64,000 bases of DNA from Gorsachius magnificus (Eukaryota > Chordata > Aves > Pelecaniformes > Ardeidae), in NCBI GenBank assembly GCA_034008185.1, contig CM067109.1:57838801-57902800 (forward strand). The letters are read 5' to 3'. Under the pieces are notes generated by a model, which saw only the letters and a program-made list of their open reading frames with translations, made no database searches and was not told the DNA's origin. Shown piece after piece: positions 38,885-51,374 of this stretch. Position numbers and translations under genes: made by a program. Each line of letters begins with the position of its first letter. Position 1 is the stretch's first letter.

Positions 38885-40510
38885 GAAGACGGCATTCTTT
38901 TGGGGCTGAAATCATTGGTGCATCCTTTAAAAAGGGCTCAAACATGTGTCTAACATGAATAGAACAAATTTTTTCCATATAAGGTAGTGTGAGCATCAGA
39001 ACACAGACCCTGGACTTCAAGGACAAAAACTTTGCCTTATTCAGAGGACTTGCAGGTGGGACCCTGTAGGAGGCAGCTCTGAAGGGCAAAGGACCCCACC
39101 AAAGCTGGTTGGCCTTTAAGGACAAAATTCTTTGAGTGCAAGAATAGTCCATCCTCAGAAAAACAAGGAGATGTATCAGGAGGCCAGCTTGGGAAAGCAA
39201 GAAATTCATGGTACAGCTCCGATATGAAAAGGCAGTATACAGGTGAGGGACAAGGACAGGATGCAAAGGAGGAGTAAAGAAACACTGCCCAGGCATGTAG
39301 GGGCAAAGGGAAGCCACAACTCATCTGGAGCTGAGATTTGCAAGGAATGTCAAGAGCAGCAAGAGCTTCTACTGCTACATTAGTCACAAAAGGCTGACCA
39401 AGGAAAATGTGGACACATGGCAGGATGGGGTGAGTGATTTAGTGATACAGACACAGATAAGGCAGGTCCTCACTGCCTGTTTTGTCATAACCAGCAAGGT
39501 CTGCCAGGCCTCTGTGCTTAGTGATGGGGCTCAAGGAGGAGAGAAGCTACCAGCTGGGGATGGTGGTCAAGTCCGGTATCACTTGGGAGCACTTGATCCA
39601 CACACATCCCTGGGACCTGTCAGGCTGTATCCCAGGTGTGCAGCTGCGCTCCATCAGCTCTCAAAGGTTGTGGAGATCAGATTTGCCTTTCTCCAACAAC
39701 TGGAGAAAGGCAAATGTCAATCCTGCCTTCAAAAAAGGGCAAAAGCTAACCTAAGGAACTTCAGGCTAGCTGGCCTCCCATCAGTCCCAGGTAAAATCAA
39801 GGACGAGATGTCCTTGAGCCCATGTCTGGGCACAGCAGGGAGAAGGCAGTGATGGGGAGCAGTTGGCAAGGATTTACTGAGGGTAAATCATGCCTGACCC
39901 ACCTGACTGCCATCTGCAACAAAAGTGTGAGGACAAGAGGAGAGCAGCAGATGCCACCAACCTCTGCTCTAGCCAGGCTTTCAGCATTGTCTCCCCCAGT
40001 ATTCTTGTACCTGGGCTGTGACATTACAGTCTGGGCGGGAGGACACATTGGCAGGCAAGGACCTGTTTGGGTGGTGGGCTCACAGGGTGGTGGTTGATGG
40101 GTTGGACACTGCCCAGAGACTGGTGTGGGCAGGACACAACCTACAGAGCCAGGGGAAGGCAGGGACTGTCCCCTTTGCTCAGTGCCTGCCAGATCCCACC
40201 TGGGTACTGTGTCCAGTTTGTGTCCCCAACCCAGAAATGACACTGACAAACTGGTGCAAAGTGAGGGGAGGCTACCAAGATGATGTGGCTGGAGCTCTTG
40301 CCCTCCTAGGAGAGGCTGCGGGGCCAGGGCTGGCCCAGTGGTGGAGCCGGGGGCCTGGGAGGTTGGTTTGTCTCCAGCCTGGCAGAGGTTTCATGTCCCA
40401 ACTGGGCGAAGCCTTGATAAAAGCTGATCTCAGTGCCGTCCCTGCTGTAAGCAGGCAGTTGGACACTCATGAGATCCCTTCCAACCTGAATTTCCTAAGA
40501 TTCCATCATC
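38885..40510 (+). mobile_element. Old, degenerate CR1 LINE (ORF2 and 3' end)
   Basis: Conceptual translation in shifting frames shows CR1 ORF2 order. At about 39,050-39,170 there is a stretch like GAALKGKGPHQSWLALKDKI. Near 39,700-39,740 there is NWRKANVNPAFKKG, and near 39,880-39,930 GFTEGKSCLTHLTAIC. The 3' end GATCCCTTCCAACCTGAATT and TTCCATCATCC follow at 40,470-40,510. Many stops and frameshifts, and a drifted tail, make it an old copy of a different subfamily from the one at 11.5 kb. The 5' boundary is soft. It contains a perfect 15-bp hairpin at 39,681-39,715. Confidence 0.8.
39681..39715. repeat. Perfect 15-bp inverted repeat with 5-nt loop
   Basis: ATTTGCCTTTCTCCA (39,681-39,695) is followed by ACAAC and then its exact reverse complement TGGAGAAAGGCAAAT (39,701-39,715). 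It lies inside the old CR1 copy. The right arm corresponds to the usual CR1 coding sequence for WRKANV, so the left arm is the unusual one. Confidence 0.95.
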
Positions 40511-42559
40511 CTAACAAGCTGTCTGAAATTTCCATGTTCTGAGAAATGCCCCTTCCCATGGTTAGTATTTTAACTACTATGTTAGTGCCAAAGCTCCAGT
40601 CATGAGGGGGCTTTCCCCCCCTTTCCCACAGGAGCAAAAGTGCCCCATCTTCAAGTAAGAGTTGACTACTTTTTCTTCCATGTCCTCTTTCATCATCTTC
40701 AGTTTCAAATGACCAATACAGCAGTCAAAGAATAACTGAGAAGAAACTCAGGCATTCATGTTCAGCTTGAAACTGACAAAAGACCTGGTTGATGCTTGGA
40801 TCAAAAGGAACACAGGCACAGGTCAGCCAAAACAAACAGCAGTGCTAAAGGCATCATCCTACACCTGAGGGGCCAGGCATAATAATTTCAAAGCTGGTGC
40901 AGCAGACTGAACTGCCTATTTCACAAAAAGCTAGACTGCATGCTGAGTATTTACAAAACTGGGCTGCCATTGATTGCAACCACACCTGGGGCAGAATTTA
41001 ACATTACCCTTACATACACTGCAGATGTGCTGTGCCCAACTGTTCCTCAGGAGATATGAACCTCAGACCACTCTGGAGATACTGGTAGTTGGAGCAGGAT
41101 GGAAGTCTACCCAGCAGAAGCACCACGGAAGGAAAGTCTCTGAGGATTATCAGGGGCCCAGCCATAACCATTTATGAGGGGGATTTCAACTGCATTCTGT
41201 CCACCTTCTCCATTCTTAGCCTCTTTCCCACTTCTCCTCATTCAAGGATCCAGTTAATGTGATGTATAAATAAGGAGAATAAACTGTGAAAGCGGTTGTT
41301 ACAGACTGATATCTGTTGCTACATATCGACAAAAGGGCATTGCTCCCAAGAATGTGGAAGTCATAAACTGTGAAGCCAGGCCCTGAACAGCTCTTCAGAC
41401 CACTGCCTGTGTTTGAACTGCCTGAATCCAAAATGGTGGATTTCGGCATATCCAGAAAATTGAAATCTCTTGGGAGCATTGGTAACTTTTCCTAAGGGGA
41501 TTATTTAGGTACGTCCTTGTGAGAACTGTTTATTTAAATGTGACTAGTTAGTCTCAGCTTTTATCCAGTCACCGTCATGGAGGCACACACTGCTGGTCAA
41601 ACAAAATGCCTTTATGTCCACTCTAATTCCACGTTTGTTTATTACGTTAGCAGTTGTAGCTATTTGTCCTTCTGGCTGTTAAACAAATAAAAGGAGGACC
41701 TGGTTATGTGCCTTCAGCCCTGAACAAACCAGAAGGATGAAACAGATGGAAAGCCCATCACACATCCGCAGCCATAGCCCTGTGCCTCTGTGGGCAGCAG
41801 CATGTAACAGACTCAGTGCAGGCTCCGAAAGCACGAGCTGAAAGTTTGCCCTTTTCATGCTTGCAAGCCTGCACTAGCCTCTTAGTGCTTTAGTAAATAA
41901 CAAACTTTTAAAAAATAATGAAATAGCTTTTCTTCCAGCACATTGAAGCTATAAAGTTTTAAGAAAATATGTATTGCCTATGGACAAAAGCTAAGATGAA
42001 TAAATACACCATGCACATAGGCAGTGCTGAGCTGCCACTGTTATGTTACAAATCGCAAATCTATTTCTTGACCACAGGACCAGTAGCAATGAAAGCTTCC
42101 CTACTCTGCCCTCTACTGTAGCCTCTCAAGTGCTGACAGTACATGGCATCCATAATCATGGAGACTGAGGCCAAAAATCCCCTTTCTACACTATACTATG
42201 CTTCCTTCAGGGAGTAATAGATTATATTCAGAGCCTAGAATTACAGATGCTCTGTATCCTGATACCATGCTTTGGAGGCATTCATATCTCTGTTACTGTT
42301 CAGTTCGTAAAAATTAAAGTGAATAAAAAGTGTGTGAGTTTCAATAGAAATGTTTGAATTTGGAAACCTGTAGAAAGCAAGCAGTAATGATAGCTGGGAC
42401 ACCTAACTACAGTTTTAGTGTTGCAGGAATAGAAAGGAAAAAAAAAAAGATAAATAACTTATAATTGATCATTAACAGGAATCAGTCTGATTTCAAACCT
42501 TCTGGTGCATGGAAAGAATATATCTGTATCTAAAGAATTTTACTTCCTCCATAAACTAA
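40511..42559. other. Intergenic DNA, no gene seen
   Basis: No recognisable exon or clear repeat family. Small open frames (40,974-41,177 and 41,216-41,479) carry no motif. Confidence 0.6.
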
Positions 42560-42589
42560 GAGACCTGCTCATATGGCCTATGAGATGTC

Positions 42590-42800
42590 TGTGAATACCT
42601 TTAGGCTAGAAATCAGAAGAAAAACCCTTTCCATTCGAGAATGGGGATCTGGAATGCCTGCTGCTTCACAAGAGTCAGGACAGATATCCTAGATAGCTTT
42701 AAGATGGAAATTGATATTGCATGGATTTATGGGACTACATGAGGTGGTATCAGATGGCTGATCTCAGTGACTGCGGAGGTCCTTCCTGCTGCTATATTAC
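42590..42800 (+). mobile_element. Possible ancient CR1-like 3' end
   Basis: The order AGGCTAGAAATCAGAAGAAA, then GGAATGCCTGCTGCTTCAC, TAGCTTTAAGATGGA, CTGATCTCAGTGACTGC and GGTCCTTCCTGCTGC follows the usual 3' end of old CR1/L3-like elements: coding for an RLxIRR-like stretch, a WN-LP-like stretch, then a gap and the GGTCCCTTCC motif. There is no tail left. Similarity is judged by eye only. Confidence 0.45.
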
Positions 42801-45800
42801 CATAAATATAATAAATCTTTAAATGATTATAGAATTCAGATGGAATGACATTAACTATAGATATATTAGGAAGAAGCTTACTGTTTCTAGTTTAAAATAA
42901 GTACAAAGCTACTCTAGGATGTAACAGGCAATGGGAAGTATCCATCTTTAAGTACTTAACTGAGATTTTTCATTGACTGTTCAGTATGCTAAGGCTCCTA
43001 ACTTTATAAGTTAATCCTTCCTTCTGTTCCTTAATAATGACACAAACTGTGTTATTTAAAACACAGTGCAGTAATTGAAATGTGCCTTGGTGAGAGCGAT
43101 GATTGAAAGGGTCATAACTTTCACATATCAAGTCCTACTGGCTTAAACAGTTACCAACATATGCCTAAGCCAGCCCTGCAAACATGTGGCAGAGTCATCT
43201 CTGCTTTCCAAAGTAATTCAGTAGATGCATAGCTCAAAAACAGTGATGTAGAACGGGCTAGTTCATACGGGCTCTGATGCAAGAAGGGAAGCCCTTCATT
43301 CGGTGAAAGATCAATGTTCACCCCTATTGTGTGCTGCCTTTGCAGCAAGGGTCCCAGAGCTCTTCTGCCTGCAAGCCTCAGGACAGCTGACACTAATGAA
43401 AGGAGCAGGTTCTAGGCCTGTCTTTCTTGAAGTTGTGTTCTTTGATTGAAGCAAGCAATACTGTTAAAAATGGGAAGGGGAGAAGAGTAAGCCGTCGGTA
43501 TTAACTAGTCATGGCTCCATTGAAATGGCCACTGCCTGAGCACCAGAAAACACCACGCTGAGCTGATTTCACGCCAGTACCAAACGCTTTTATTGCCCTA
43601 TAGCATCTCTCCTGGATTGTATTTGTTGCTGCAGGAGAAAGATTCTCAGTAAAACTCTTAATCCAAGGAATTTATGTTGTGCAGAAATAAATGAGGCATG
43701 CTACTGAAGTAAACACATATTGAACTATATAATGTTTATTTCTGCTGTGAAATGCTTACTCTTTTATCGGAGGTTCAATGGCTGGAAAGGATGAGCCAAT
43801 GTCAACTTATTGTAAACCCCAAGACTAGATGAAAGATCACCTGACTCTTTTTTTATTCAACAGAAATGTTCTTTTGCTGCTTTTTATTCTTTTGTACGCA
43901 GGCTGTGCTATGTGGGCTGCAGAAATACTTGCATAACATATGAATGCTTAGGGTTCATATTATGCAGAATGTATCTTTTGCTACTTTCTACCAAGTTTCC
44001 CTGGATACAGTGAATGATCATTCTATGAAATAGTCAATATGTACCATCCTAGTAACAGCACTAGCCACTCTCATTTCCATATAGTTACAGATAGTAAAAG
44101 GCAAAGTGCTTTCCCATTATTTCTTTATATTGAATAAGAGCTGCAAAGTCATGATTCAATGAAACACATTGCTTTGTTAAGGAAGACAAAGATCCAAAAG
44201 GAAAGAACTGTAATGATATTTGAGATTCTTTGATTTATGCGCATCCTTTAGTGTTCAGTGAGTCTTCAGGATGATTTTCAGCTGGTGGGAGTCAGCTCAG
44301 CTCTGTTGAGCACCTATCTATGAGACAAGGTGGCCTGTGAGTGTCAATTGAGTACATATGCAACACTGAGCGTCTTTGGAAGGTAAATTCAGTACAGCCA
44401 TGAAAGTTATCTCTTTTTATGTGCTGATCTAAGACATAAGAGAAGGACTAACCTTCCCCATTACTAAGAACTGGAATTAAAATTTAATCATACTTCCCAA
44501 ATAGTTAGTTAAATAGAAAACATACAAAAAATTGTGTTACTGTGAAGTGGAAAAATTATATGGAAACATGCATGACATACTCAGTAATAATAGGGAGATT
44601 CCCTATTGCAAAAAGCAATCATTAATCTTTCAAGCACTATCTGTCATATAAAACCAGACAGTTGCTCAAATATCTACCTATGCATCTATAGAAGTGAGAT
44701 GGGGAAGAATAAATAAGGAGTTTTAACCAGCGTGCCAAGAGAGAAAGAAGGGAATTATATTAAGGAAAACTTCCCTTCTCTGTCTTCGAAGGCACGGGGC
44801 TTATTTTTCCAGAAACACACAGCCAACTTGTTTATTTGGTCCTTTTTCATTATGTTATTAATTGTACTAGTCTCAAACCTTATAAATGCAGTCTTAAACA
44901 ACACTTACTATTGTGGCTGCAAAGATTTATGATTCAGGTGCTTAGCAAGTGAGAGTTGCCTTACAACCTTCGCTGATGGAACTTCTAGTGGGAAATACGG
45001 CATTTAGTTTGCATGTGAAAGAGGTGAATAGCTTTTTCTCTTCTCCCTTATCTTCTTGTCCTCGAGTTATTGAGAACCCAGAATCCTAATCTAAAGTTCA
45101 TCCAACCACAGATTGTTGTAATTAGGGCCTTGAAATGGCTTAGAAAACAGGCATATGATCTAAAGCCAGATCTTGACATGGCAGAAATTGCTGTAGCTTT
45201 TGAGTCCAAGGGAACAGTGATTATGAAAGAACAACTTATCATCTGAAAGAACTAGCTGAAAGAACAACTAATTGTGGAGGCCACTCCATTATAAGGGGCA
45301 GGGTGACCTCAGATTTGTCTCCCTACACAGTCCTTGAACTCTCTTGCTGAGGTAAAACTAAACTTCCAAATTGTCAAGTAGAAATCTCATAAGCCTGTTA
45401 ACAAAACACTTTAGTCGCAGGAGTCACAGGGCTAGTATAGTAAGCTGTTTCACATCCTCCACATTGAACCCACCTCTCTGTAACTTTTTATACCTCAGTG
45501 GCAGTCTGTTAAGCAGAAAGCTATCAAAACTCTTTCTTTTTTTGGAGGTGAAAGCAAGCACCCAGTGGAGATTGGACAAGGACAACAAAAAGAATTGCTG
45601 CTAAGTGAAATGTAATTTCAGAAGTTTAAATCAGACAATGGGAAAAAAAGCAGGCCCTAAAGCACTACTTAGACTTGCATGTGCAAGCTTAGCTACACCC
45701 CCTGTGAAATTAGATATTTTGTTAGCTGACAGACTTTCACTGTGAAAGTATATAATGCGTTATCACTCCTAAAAAAACTGAAGACTGTATTTAAACTGTT

Positions 45801-47466
45801 GCATCTGAGCATGACTTAAAGGAATGAGTTATGAATAGAGTGGGTGGCTGCATGTGGGAAGTGAATGAAAGTATTTGGCAATGAGGAGTTAACGAATATT
45901 TGTGGGTGTTGCTATTTTTGTTTAAGGCATGTGAACTGAGGTTGCTGTTAGTGTTAATACAATCTTCAACTGGACTGTTGCTTAATCTTTAACCATTACA
46001 GGTTATTAAAAAAGGTGTCTGCTCAATCTCAAAACTAGTTCAATTAAGTTGCCTAGAAAATGACACACAAGTTGGCCTTTCTGGTTAACTTTTTCACTCT
46101 ACGAAGTTGTTTAACAATATAAACATTCCTTATGCATATTCTCCCTGAAGAAATAAATGGATCCCTATCAGTAATAAAAAAAGATTTAATACACACAGAA
46201 TCTTGTATTCCTACTTTACTTTACTGTCAGTTTGGTTTTGTGATGAAAAACTTCCTCAGGTGACCAATTCTTCTTTTGTAGTTTGCCTGGAGCAATGTAG
46301 CCTGGCTTTTTCAGTTCAAACTTGACTGTCCGTCTGTGCAGTGAATGATGCAAATTAGGCTCCCTGTACAGGTCAGCCTTCATTGTAAGTCGCTGTTCTT
46401 TTAAAAATTGATTTTGTGGTTACATAGTTAAGGCAAAGTCAGGGGGGTATAACAGGAATAATTTCAAAATCACTACCCATTATTTCAGTTCAGCCAGCTC
46501 CAGCATGCTTCAGGATTCCCAAATGTATGTAGGACCTAGCTTTTGAAACAACAGAGAATACTTTGAGGTCAGAGTCTGGGGATGATCACCACTCATATCA
46601 AGTGATCAACAGGAGTAACTGAGAGGTTCATGAAACTTCCCAGTCAGAAACTTGCTTGGATATCTTACATTACTACATGATTCCTCTGGTGTGGCACAGC
46701 AAATCTGGCATCACTGGAGTACGGTAATTGCTGTTTAAAGCAATCTAGGGTTTGCTAGCACATGGTTCTGGAATAGCCCAGACACAACTAACTTCTTTAG
46801 TCTCTCAGTGTCCCCTGGCACACTGGCCATGCTGTGCAAACACCTCTGAAACATACTGTGTGTTGCCTAGAAAACCACAATTTACCACACATCTCTTGAT
46901 CTCAGACCACCAGCTTGTTGATCAGGAGCTACTTGGGATTCTCCCTGGATACTGGCCATCCACTTCTGCATGGTGAAGGGGGTCCTCCTTCTTGCGAACC
47001 ACTGCTGCGATACTGGAGTCCAGTTATATTACAGTTTCAAAATCTCTCCAACTTTATCCTGTAATCCATCTTCCCGGAGCCTCCACTGAAGAACAAGACC
47101 CCTGACTACCACCCCTGGGAGGCTCCTTGGGTAGCATATAGCTGCTGCAAGAATAGCTATGAGCTCTTCGTCTCACTCTCCCAGATTTTAGCAGATAATT
47201 TTTACCTACATCTCCTGAAAAAACAGTTAAAAGGCAAAAAGTAGAGTGAAGCATTTTCTCTAACATCTATTTTGAGAACAAAACTGGAAATTAGTGCTGA
47301 TACTGTGGGAGTTACAGAACTTCTCCTGGGAATGTATGGAAGTCTCTTTTTTAATCCCTCAGCCCAGCAGGTCTTTCTGCCAGTATCTGACAGGAGCTGT
47401 AGGGTAGGGATGCATCAAAACTCATGCGGCTATAGAGTCAAAGAGTAGAAGTCCTCTTTTTCAAAT
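42801..47466. other. Intergenic DNA, no gene seen
   Basis: AT-rich sequence without a recognisable exon. Short open frames (for example 43,151-43,393 minus and 44,732-44,932 plus) show no family resemblance. Confidence 0.6.
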
Positions 47467-48078
47467 GACACTGTCCTGGTTTCGGCTGGGATAGAGTTAA
47501 TTTTCTTCACAGAAGCTAGCATAGTGCTGTGCTTTGGATTTAGTACTACAAGAATGTTGATAACACGCTGATGTTTTTAGTTGTTGCCAAGCAGTGCTCA
47601 GACTGCTCAAGGACTTTTTGAGCTTCTCCTGCTCGGCCAGGTGCATAACAAGCTGGGAGTACAGCACAGCTAGGACCCAAACTGTCCAAAGAGCTATTCC
47701 ATACCATATAACGTCATGCTCGGGGGGGGGTCGGTCGGTCAGTCGGTTGCGGGCAGAGTGGTCGCAGCTCGGGCTGTGTGATAAGACTCGGGGGGAGTGA
47801 TCGCGGCTCGGGACGGGCTGGGCATCGGTCAGCGGGTGGTGAGCAATTGCATTGTGCATCACTTGTTTTATATATTCTGTATATTTTCTTACCACTATTA
47901 TTATTATTATTATTGTTATTCTTCTCTCTTATTAAACTGTCTCTATCTCAACCCACGGGTCTTACTTTTTTTTTTCTTTTCTCTGATTCTCTCCCCCATC
48001 CCACTGAGGGGGGCGGGGGGGAGTGAGCGAGCGGCTGTGTGGTGCTTAGTTGCCAGCGGGTTAAACCACAACAGACAC
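47467..48078. repeat. 5-bp target-site duplication GACAC flanking the LTR
   Basis: GACAC at 47,467-47,471 directly precedes the LTR and GACAC at 48,074-48,078 directly follows it. A perfect 5-bp duplication at TG...CA ends is the mark of retroviral integration. Confidence 0.9.
47472..48073 (+). mobile_element. Solo LTR of an avian endogenous retrovirus (602 bp), well preserved
   Basis: The element starts TGTCCTGGTTTCGGCTGGGA and ends GGTTAAACCACAACA, with terminal TG...CA and a perfect GACAC duplication. Inside are a GC-rich stretch with CGGT repeats (about 47,720-47,840), a TTA/ATT trinucleotide run (47,895-47,920), an ATTAAA poly(A) signal at about 47,930, and a T- and C-rich run before the G-rich end. 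I recognise the family as widespread in neoavian genomes but will not name a database subfamily. No internal retroviral sequence is present, so recombination between two LTRs removed the provirus. Open frames crossing it are not genes. Confidence 0.93.
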
Positions 48079-49689
48079 AGAGCAGAAACAGTCCTTTTGG
48101 CTGGTACTTGCCTATTATTCCAGACATCCATTTCTCTCACACTGACAAGGCAGTAGGACAAAACTGCTCTTCTCCCAGATGATGAAGCACTTGCTGAGAA
48201 TCTGTTTTATAGAATAGGTGCCTTGGCTGGTTTTTTGCAACTCTGACTGTGTGGAGGACTGAGAAACAGAAGCCTGTTTGATTTGCATAAACTAATTGCC
48301 CTTTACAAAAAATTAGGTTTTTTTCTCTCTGCTGTATCTAATCCAAAAAAACCCTACAAAAATACATCAGCTTAACACTTAAAGTGTGTGAGTGAGTGTG
48401 ATTTGCCAGGGACCAAGATTCTGAAAGGAGACAAGTCACTTCGCCTGCTCTGTCTTTCTCTCACAGTGTACTATTTAAAGTGTCGTACTTGCATATCAAA
48501 AGGGCCTATGAGTCACGACAGTACTTCTGAATCACAAAACCAATCTTGCTTCTGCCATGGATGAAAAAATAGCTTAGCTGTGAATGCTAGCAGGTGGCAG
48601 ATAATTAGATGCATGTGTGTATGTGAGTAGATGTCCAAAACTGAACTTTTACACTCACAAGCAGAAGTCTGCTACTTGCTAATTGCAACTGGCATGGGGG
48701 ACAGCTGTAAATGTTGACAACACCTGGTCTAAACACGGGTGGCATGTCCTGAATCCTCCAGTTGATGAAGGGACATGAGACACCACTCAAGAGGCTGATC
48801 ACACATCCTGCTTCTCCACACAGACTATTCAGGTTGGGAAAGTTGGGGCCTGTAAAGGAGCAGGTGAAGATCCTGGCTGAAGGAAACATCCTGGAAGTGG
48901 GGAAAGATCCTGGAGATCAGAGAGATGAGTGGAGACAAGTGCCAGGGGATGCCCAGCATGCTTAGTCTGTAATACCCAAGAGAGGAAACTACCAGCAGCG
49001 TCACAGCAGAAGGCTACATGACTTTCTGCCGAACTGTACTGGATCAGCAGTGACCTCGCTGCTGGGGACGGAGGTGGAGAGCTTGGGAACCTAATGCTGG
49101 GGAAATAGAGGGAATGAGTGTATGAAGAAGCCTTAATCCCATTGGCTTTTAAACAAACCCCGGTTCCCAGATCCTTGATGGCTGTCATTCAATCTGCCTC
49201 ATCTGTGACAGCTTGACAGTTGCTTCGTATGTTTTTTAACTGAGTCTGAAAGCATTTCAGAGCTGACATTTACTAATGTGTGCCAGCTGATGCACACAGA
49301 TGCTTTGGAGTAGAGATCCCACTGCTCTTTTCCACAAGTATTGAAAGAAGTGATAAAAAAAAAAAAGCACAAAAAGCAACTACCACAGTAGTTTTGATTG
49401 CTTTTTTTTTTTTTTTTTTTAGAAATAAGAACTTTCTGCTTTAGTGGAGTGATAAAATGCAGAGAAAAAGAAAGCAATCCTGTTTTCAAAATATTGAAAA
49501 TTCTGAAAAAACTTCACACTGAATGTTTAGTGAATCTATTACATCAGATAAAACACAAGACAGAGTACCATACAGAGTCTGCTGTTGACCACCCCACCAA
49601 CTCATATGAGAAAGCAGACAGATCTCTAGGCATACTATAAATGTGGAAGTACATTATGGTGCATCTCTACTAGAAATGCGCAGATAACA
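48079..49689. other. Intergenic DNA, no gene seen
   Basis: No recognisable exon. A 19-T run lies at 49,402-49,420. The open frames at 48,829-49,188 and 48,605-48,889 (minus) have no motif. Confidence 0.6.
49402..49420. repeat. Poly(T) run, 19 bp
   Basis: Nineteen uninterrupted T residues. No retrocopy is recognisable on the minus strand next to it. Confidence 0.85.
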
Positions 49690-50240
49690 CTGCTTGTCTC
49701 TACACTGTTTTTACCAGTCATTTGGAAGAAAATACAAAATTGTCATTGGTAAAATTTGCAAAAGACATGGAGGTAGGGAGAGTAGAAAATAATAGAGACT
49801 CCAATTCTGTGATCTGGACAACTTAACTGCCTTGTCTTGAAATAATATGCAATTCAGCAAAAACGAAAGCAAAGTCTATGCTTAGGAATAAAGAAAGTAG
49901 GGTGTATTTCTTCAGCAGCTAACTGTGCCATAGGATTGACTGTGACTGACAATCAAGAGAATATGACTTCTCAGTGCAGCAGCATGAGCAAAATGGCAAA
50001 TATGCTGGTTTCAGATATACAAATAAGGACGTTACATAACCTCTGCATTTGGCATTAGCATAATTGCTTCCGGCATATTGCATCCAGTTCTCAATGTCCA
50101 TGAAAGACATTGAAATTAGACAGAATCCAGAAAAGAGCACTTAAGGCTGTGAAAACCAGCTTATACATTGAAGACAAAAAGCACAATCTATTTACTTGTC
50201 AAAGACAGATTGAATGGATCTGCTTGATCACAATGAAAGC
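49690..50240 (+). mobile_element. Ancient CR1 LINE, ORF2 reverse-transcriptase fragment
   Basis: The landmark order of CR1 ORF2 is visible at DNA level on the + strand. GGTAAAATTTGCAAAAGACA (FADD motif region, now FAKD) comes first, then ATGCAATTCAGCAAAAACGAAAGC (FNK-K block), then GCAAAATGGCAAATATGCTG (AKKAN block), then TTGCATCCAGTTCTCAATGTC (C-Q-W block), then CAGAATCCAGAAAAGAGCAC (VQRRA block). Spacing is as in CR1 but identity is low and frames are broken, so it is much older than the copies at 51-57 kb. Ends are approximate. Confidence 0.7.
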
Positions 50241-51374
50241 ATAGATTTCATAAGGGATTTTTCTACTCAATATAAAAATACTGTGTGTCTGGGAATTCAA
50301 GGTAAACAAATTCAAATTATAAATAAGATGCCTTTTTTCCTTTTTTTCCAGGAAAGATAATTATCAATAAAAACAAATAAAAACAAAAAAAATTGTTGTA
50401 TTTTACTAAAGGTCACAATGAATTCTCCACTAATGGCAGGTTACACATCAACATCTTCCTAGAAATATACCCAAACATGCATAACCTTAGGCATTGCCAA
50501 TGGTGTATATTACGTAGATGATGAGATTACAGGCTCACAACTGCTCCTTCTTTATAAAAATTCAGCTGTGTGTATGGGTAAAGGGAAAAGCCATGGAACA
50601 CTTCACAGTTTAACAACCTTGAATATAGTGTTTCAGCTTAAAATCTGAATGAAAAAGGAAATGTCTTGATATCACTATTGGGAAAAATTGAAAAGCACTT
50701 TTTTTGCAAAAAAATGGGAATTTTACTTGAAGTTTTAAGGAAGCTGGAAGAAAACATTGTACAAGCCATAGAAATCCTTGAATGCTGCAAGACAACAAAC
50801 ACATATGAAAACAAACCTGAACCTGGTAGGACCTGTAAGTGGCAGAAAAACTGCAGCAGAAATGGGAGTCACATAAAAACAGAACTGAAAAAGAGCTGTT
50901 AGTTACAATGCTAGTCAATAAATTGAGATGAAGAAATAAAGAATGACAAGCGTGATGAAACCATGTTCTTGGACAATACGTGGCTAAAAAGGAGAACTGA
51001 TCCAATGCCTCTTATCACTAATACATGGCCTCTGCAACATGTCTCCATGTCATGGTGTTCTGCTTTGTGGCAGTATCCTGTCTGTGAATGTGTTCATAAT
51101 GTTCCAGTCAGCATGGTTTCTCCACAGCTTTTGCAGGCACATTTCCAACAGAACAATTTTGCCTTGGTATTGGTTTTGGGAGAAGCCTTGTGATGCTTTT
51201 GTAAATTCTGTCAGGATTCCCTTCTGGAGTTGTCAACAACAGCATGGGGCATGCGACTGCCTTTCCCAGATGTCAACCTGAGATTCGAGAGAAATAGCGT
51301 ACTATAAAATTGTGAACACTGTTATTACCTTTCCAAAAAAAAAAAAAATCTATCTTCAGAAGCAGGCAGATACT
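50241..51374. other. Intergenic DNA, no gene seen
   Basis: AT-rich sequence with no recognisable exon. The overlapping open frames near 50,610-51,005 (minus) and 50,963-51,281 (plus) show no family motif. Confidence 0.6.

Noticed and set aside
39409..40542. 147- and 174-codon + open frames
   Set aside because: They fall inside an old CR1 copy. Parts match CR1 ORF2 in other frames, so they are relics or shadows.
43151..43393. 80-codon minus frame beginning like a mitochondrial targeting sequence
   Set aside because: The resemblance is limited to a few residues. No family match, no splice context and no promoter.
47778..48156. Open frames (82 and 119 codons) across 47.8-48.1 kb
   Set aside because: They run across the end of the solo LTR, through its TTA repeat, into flanking DNA.
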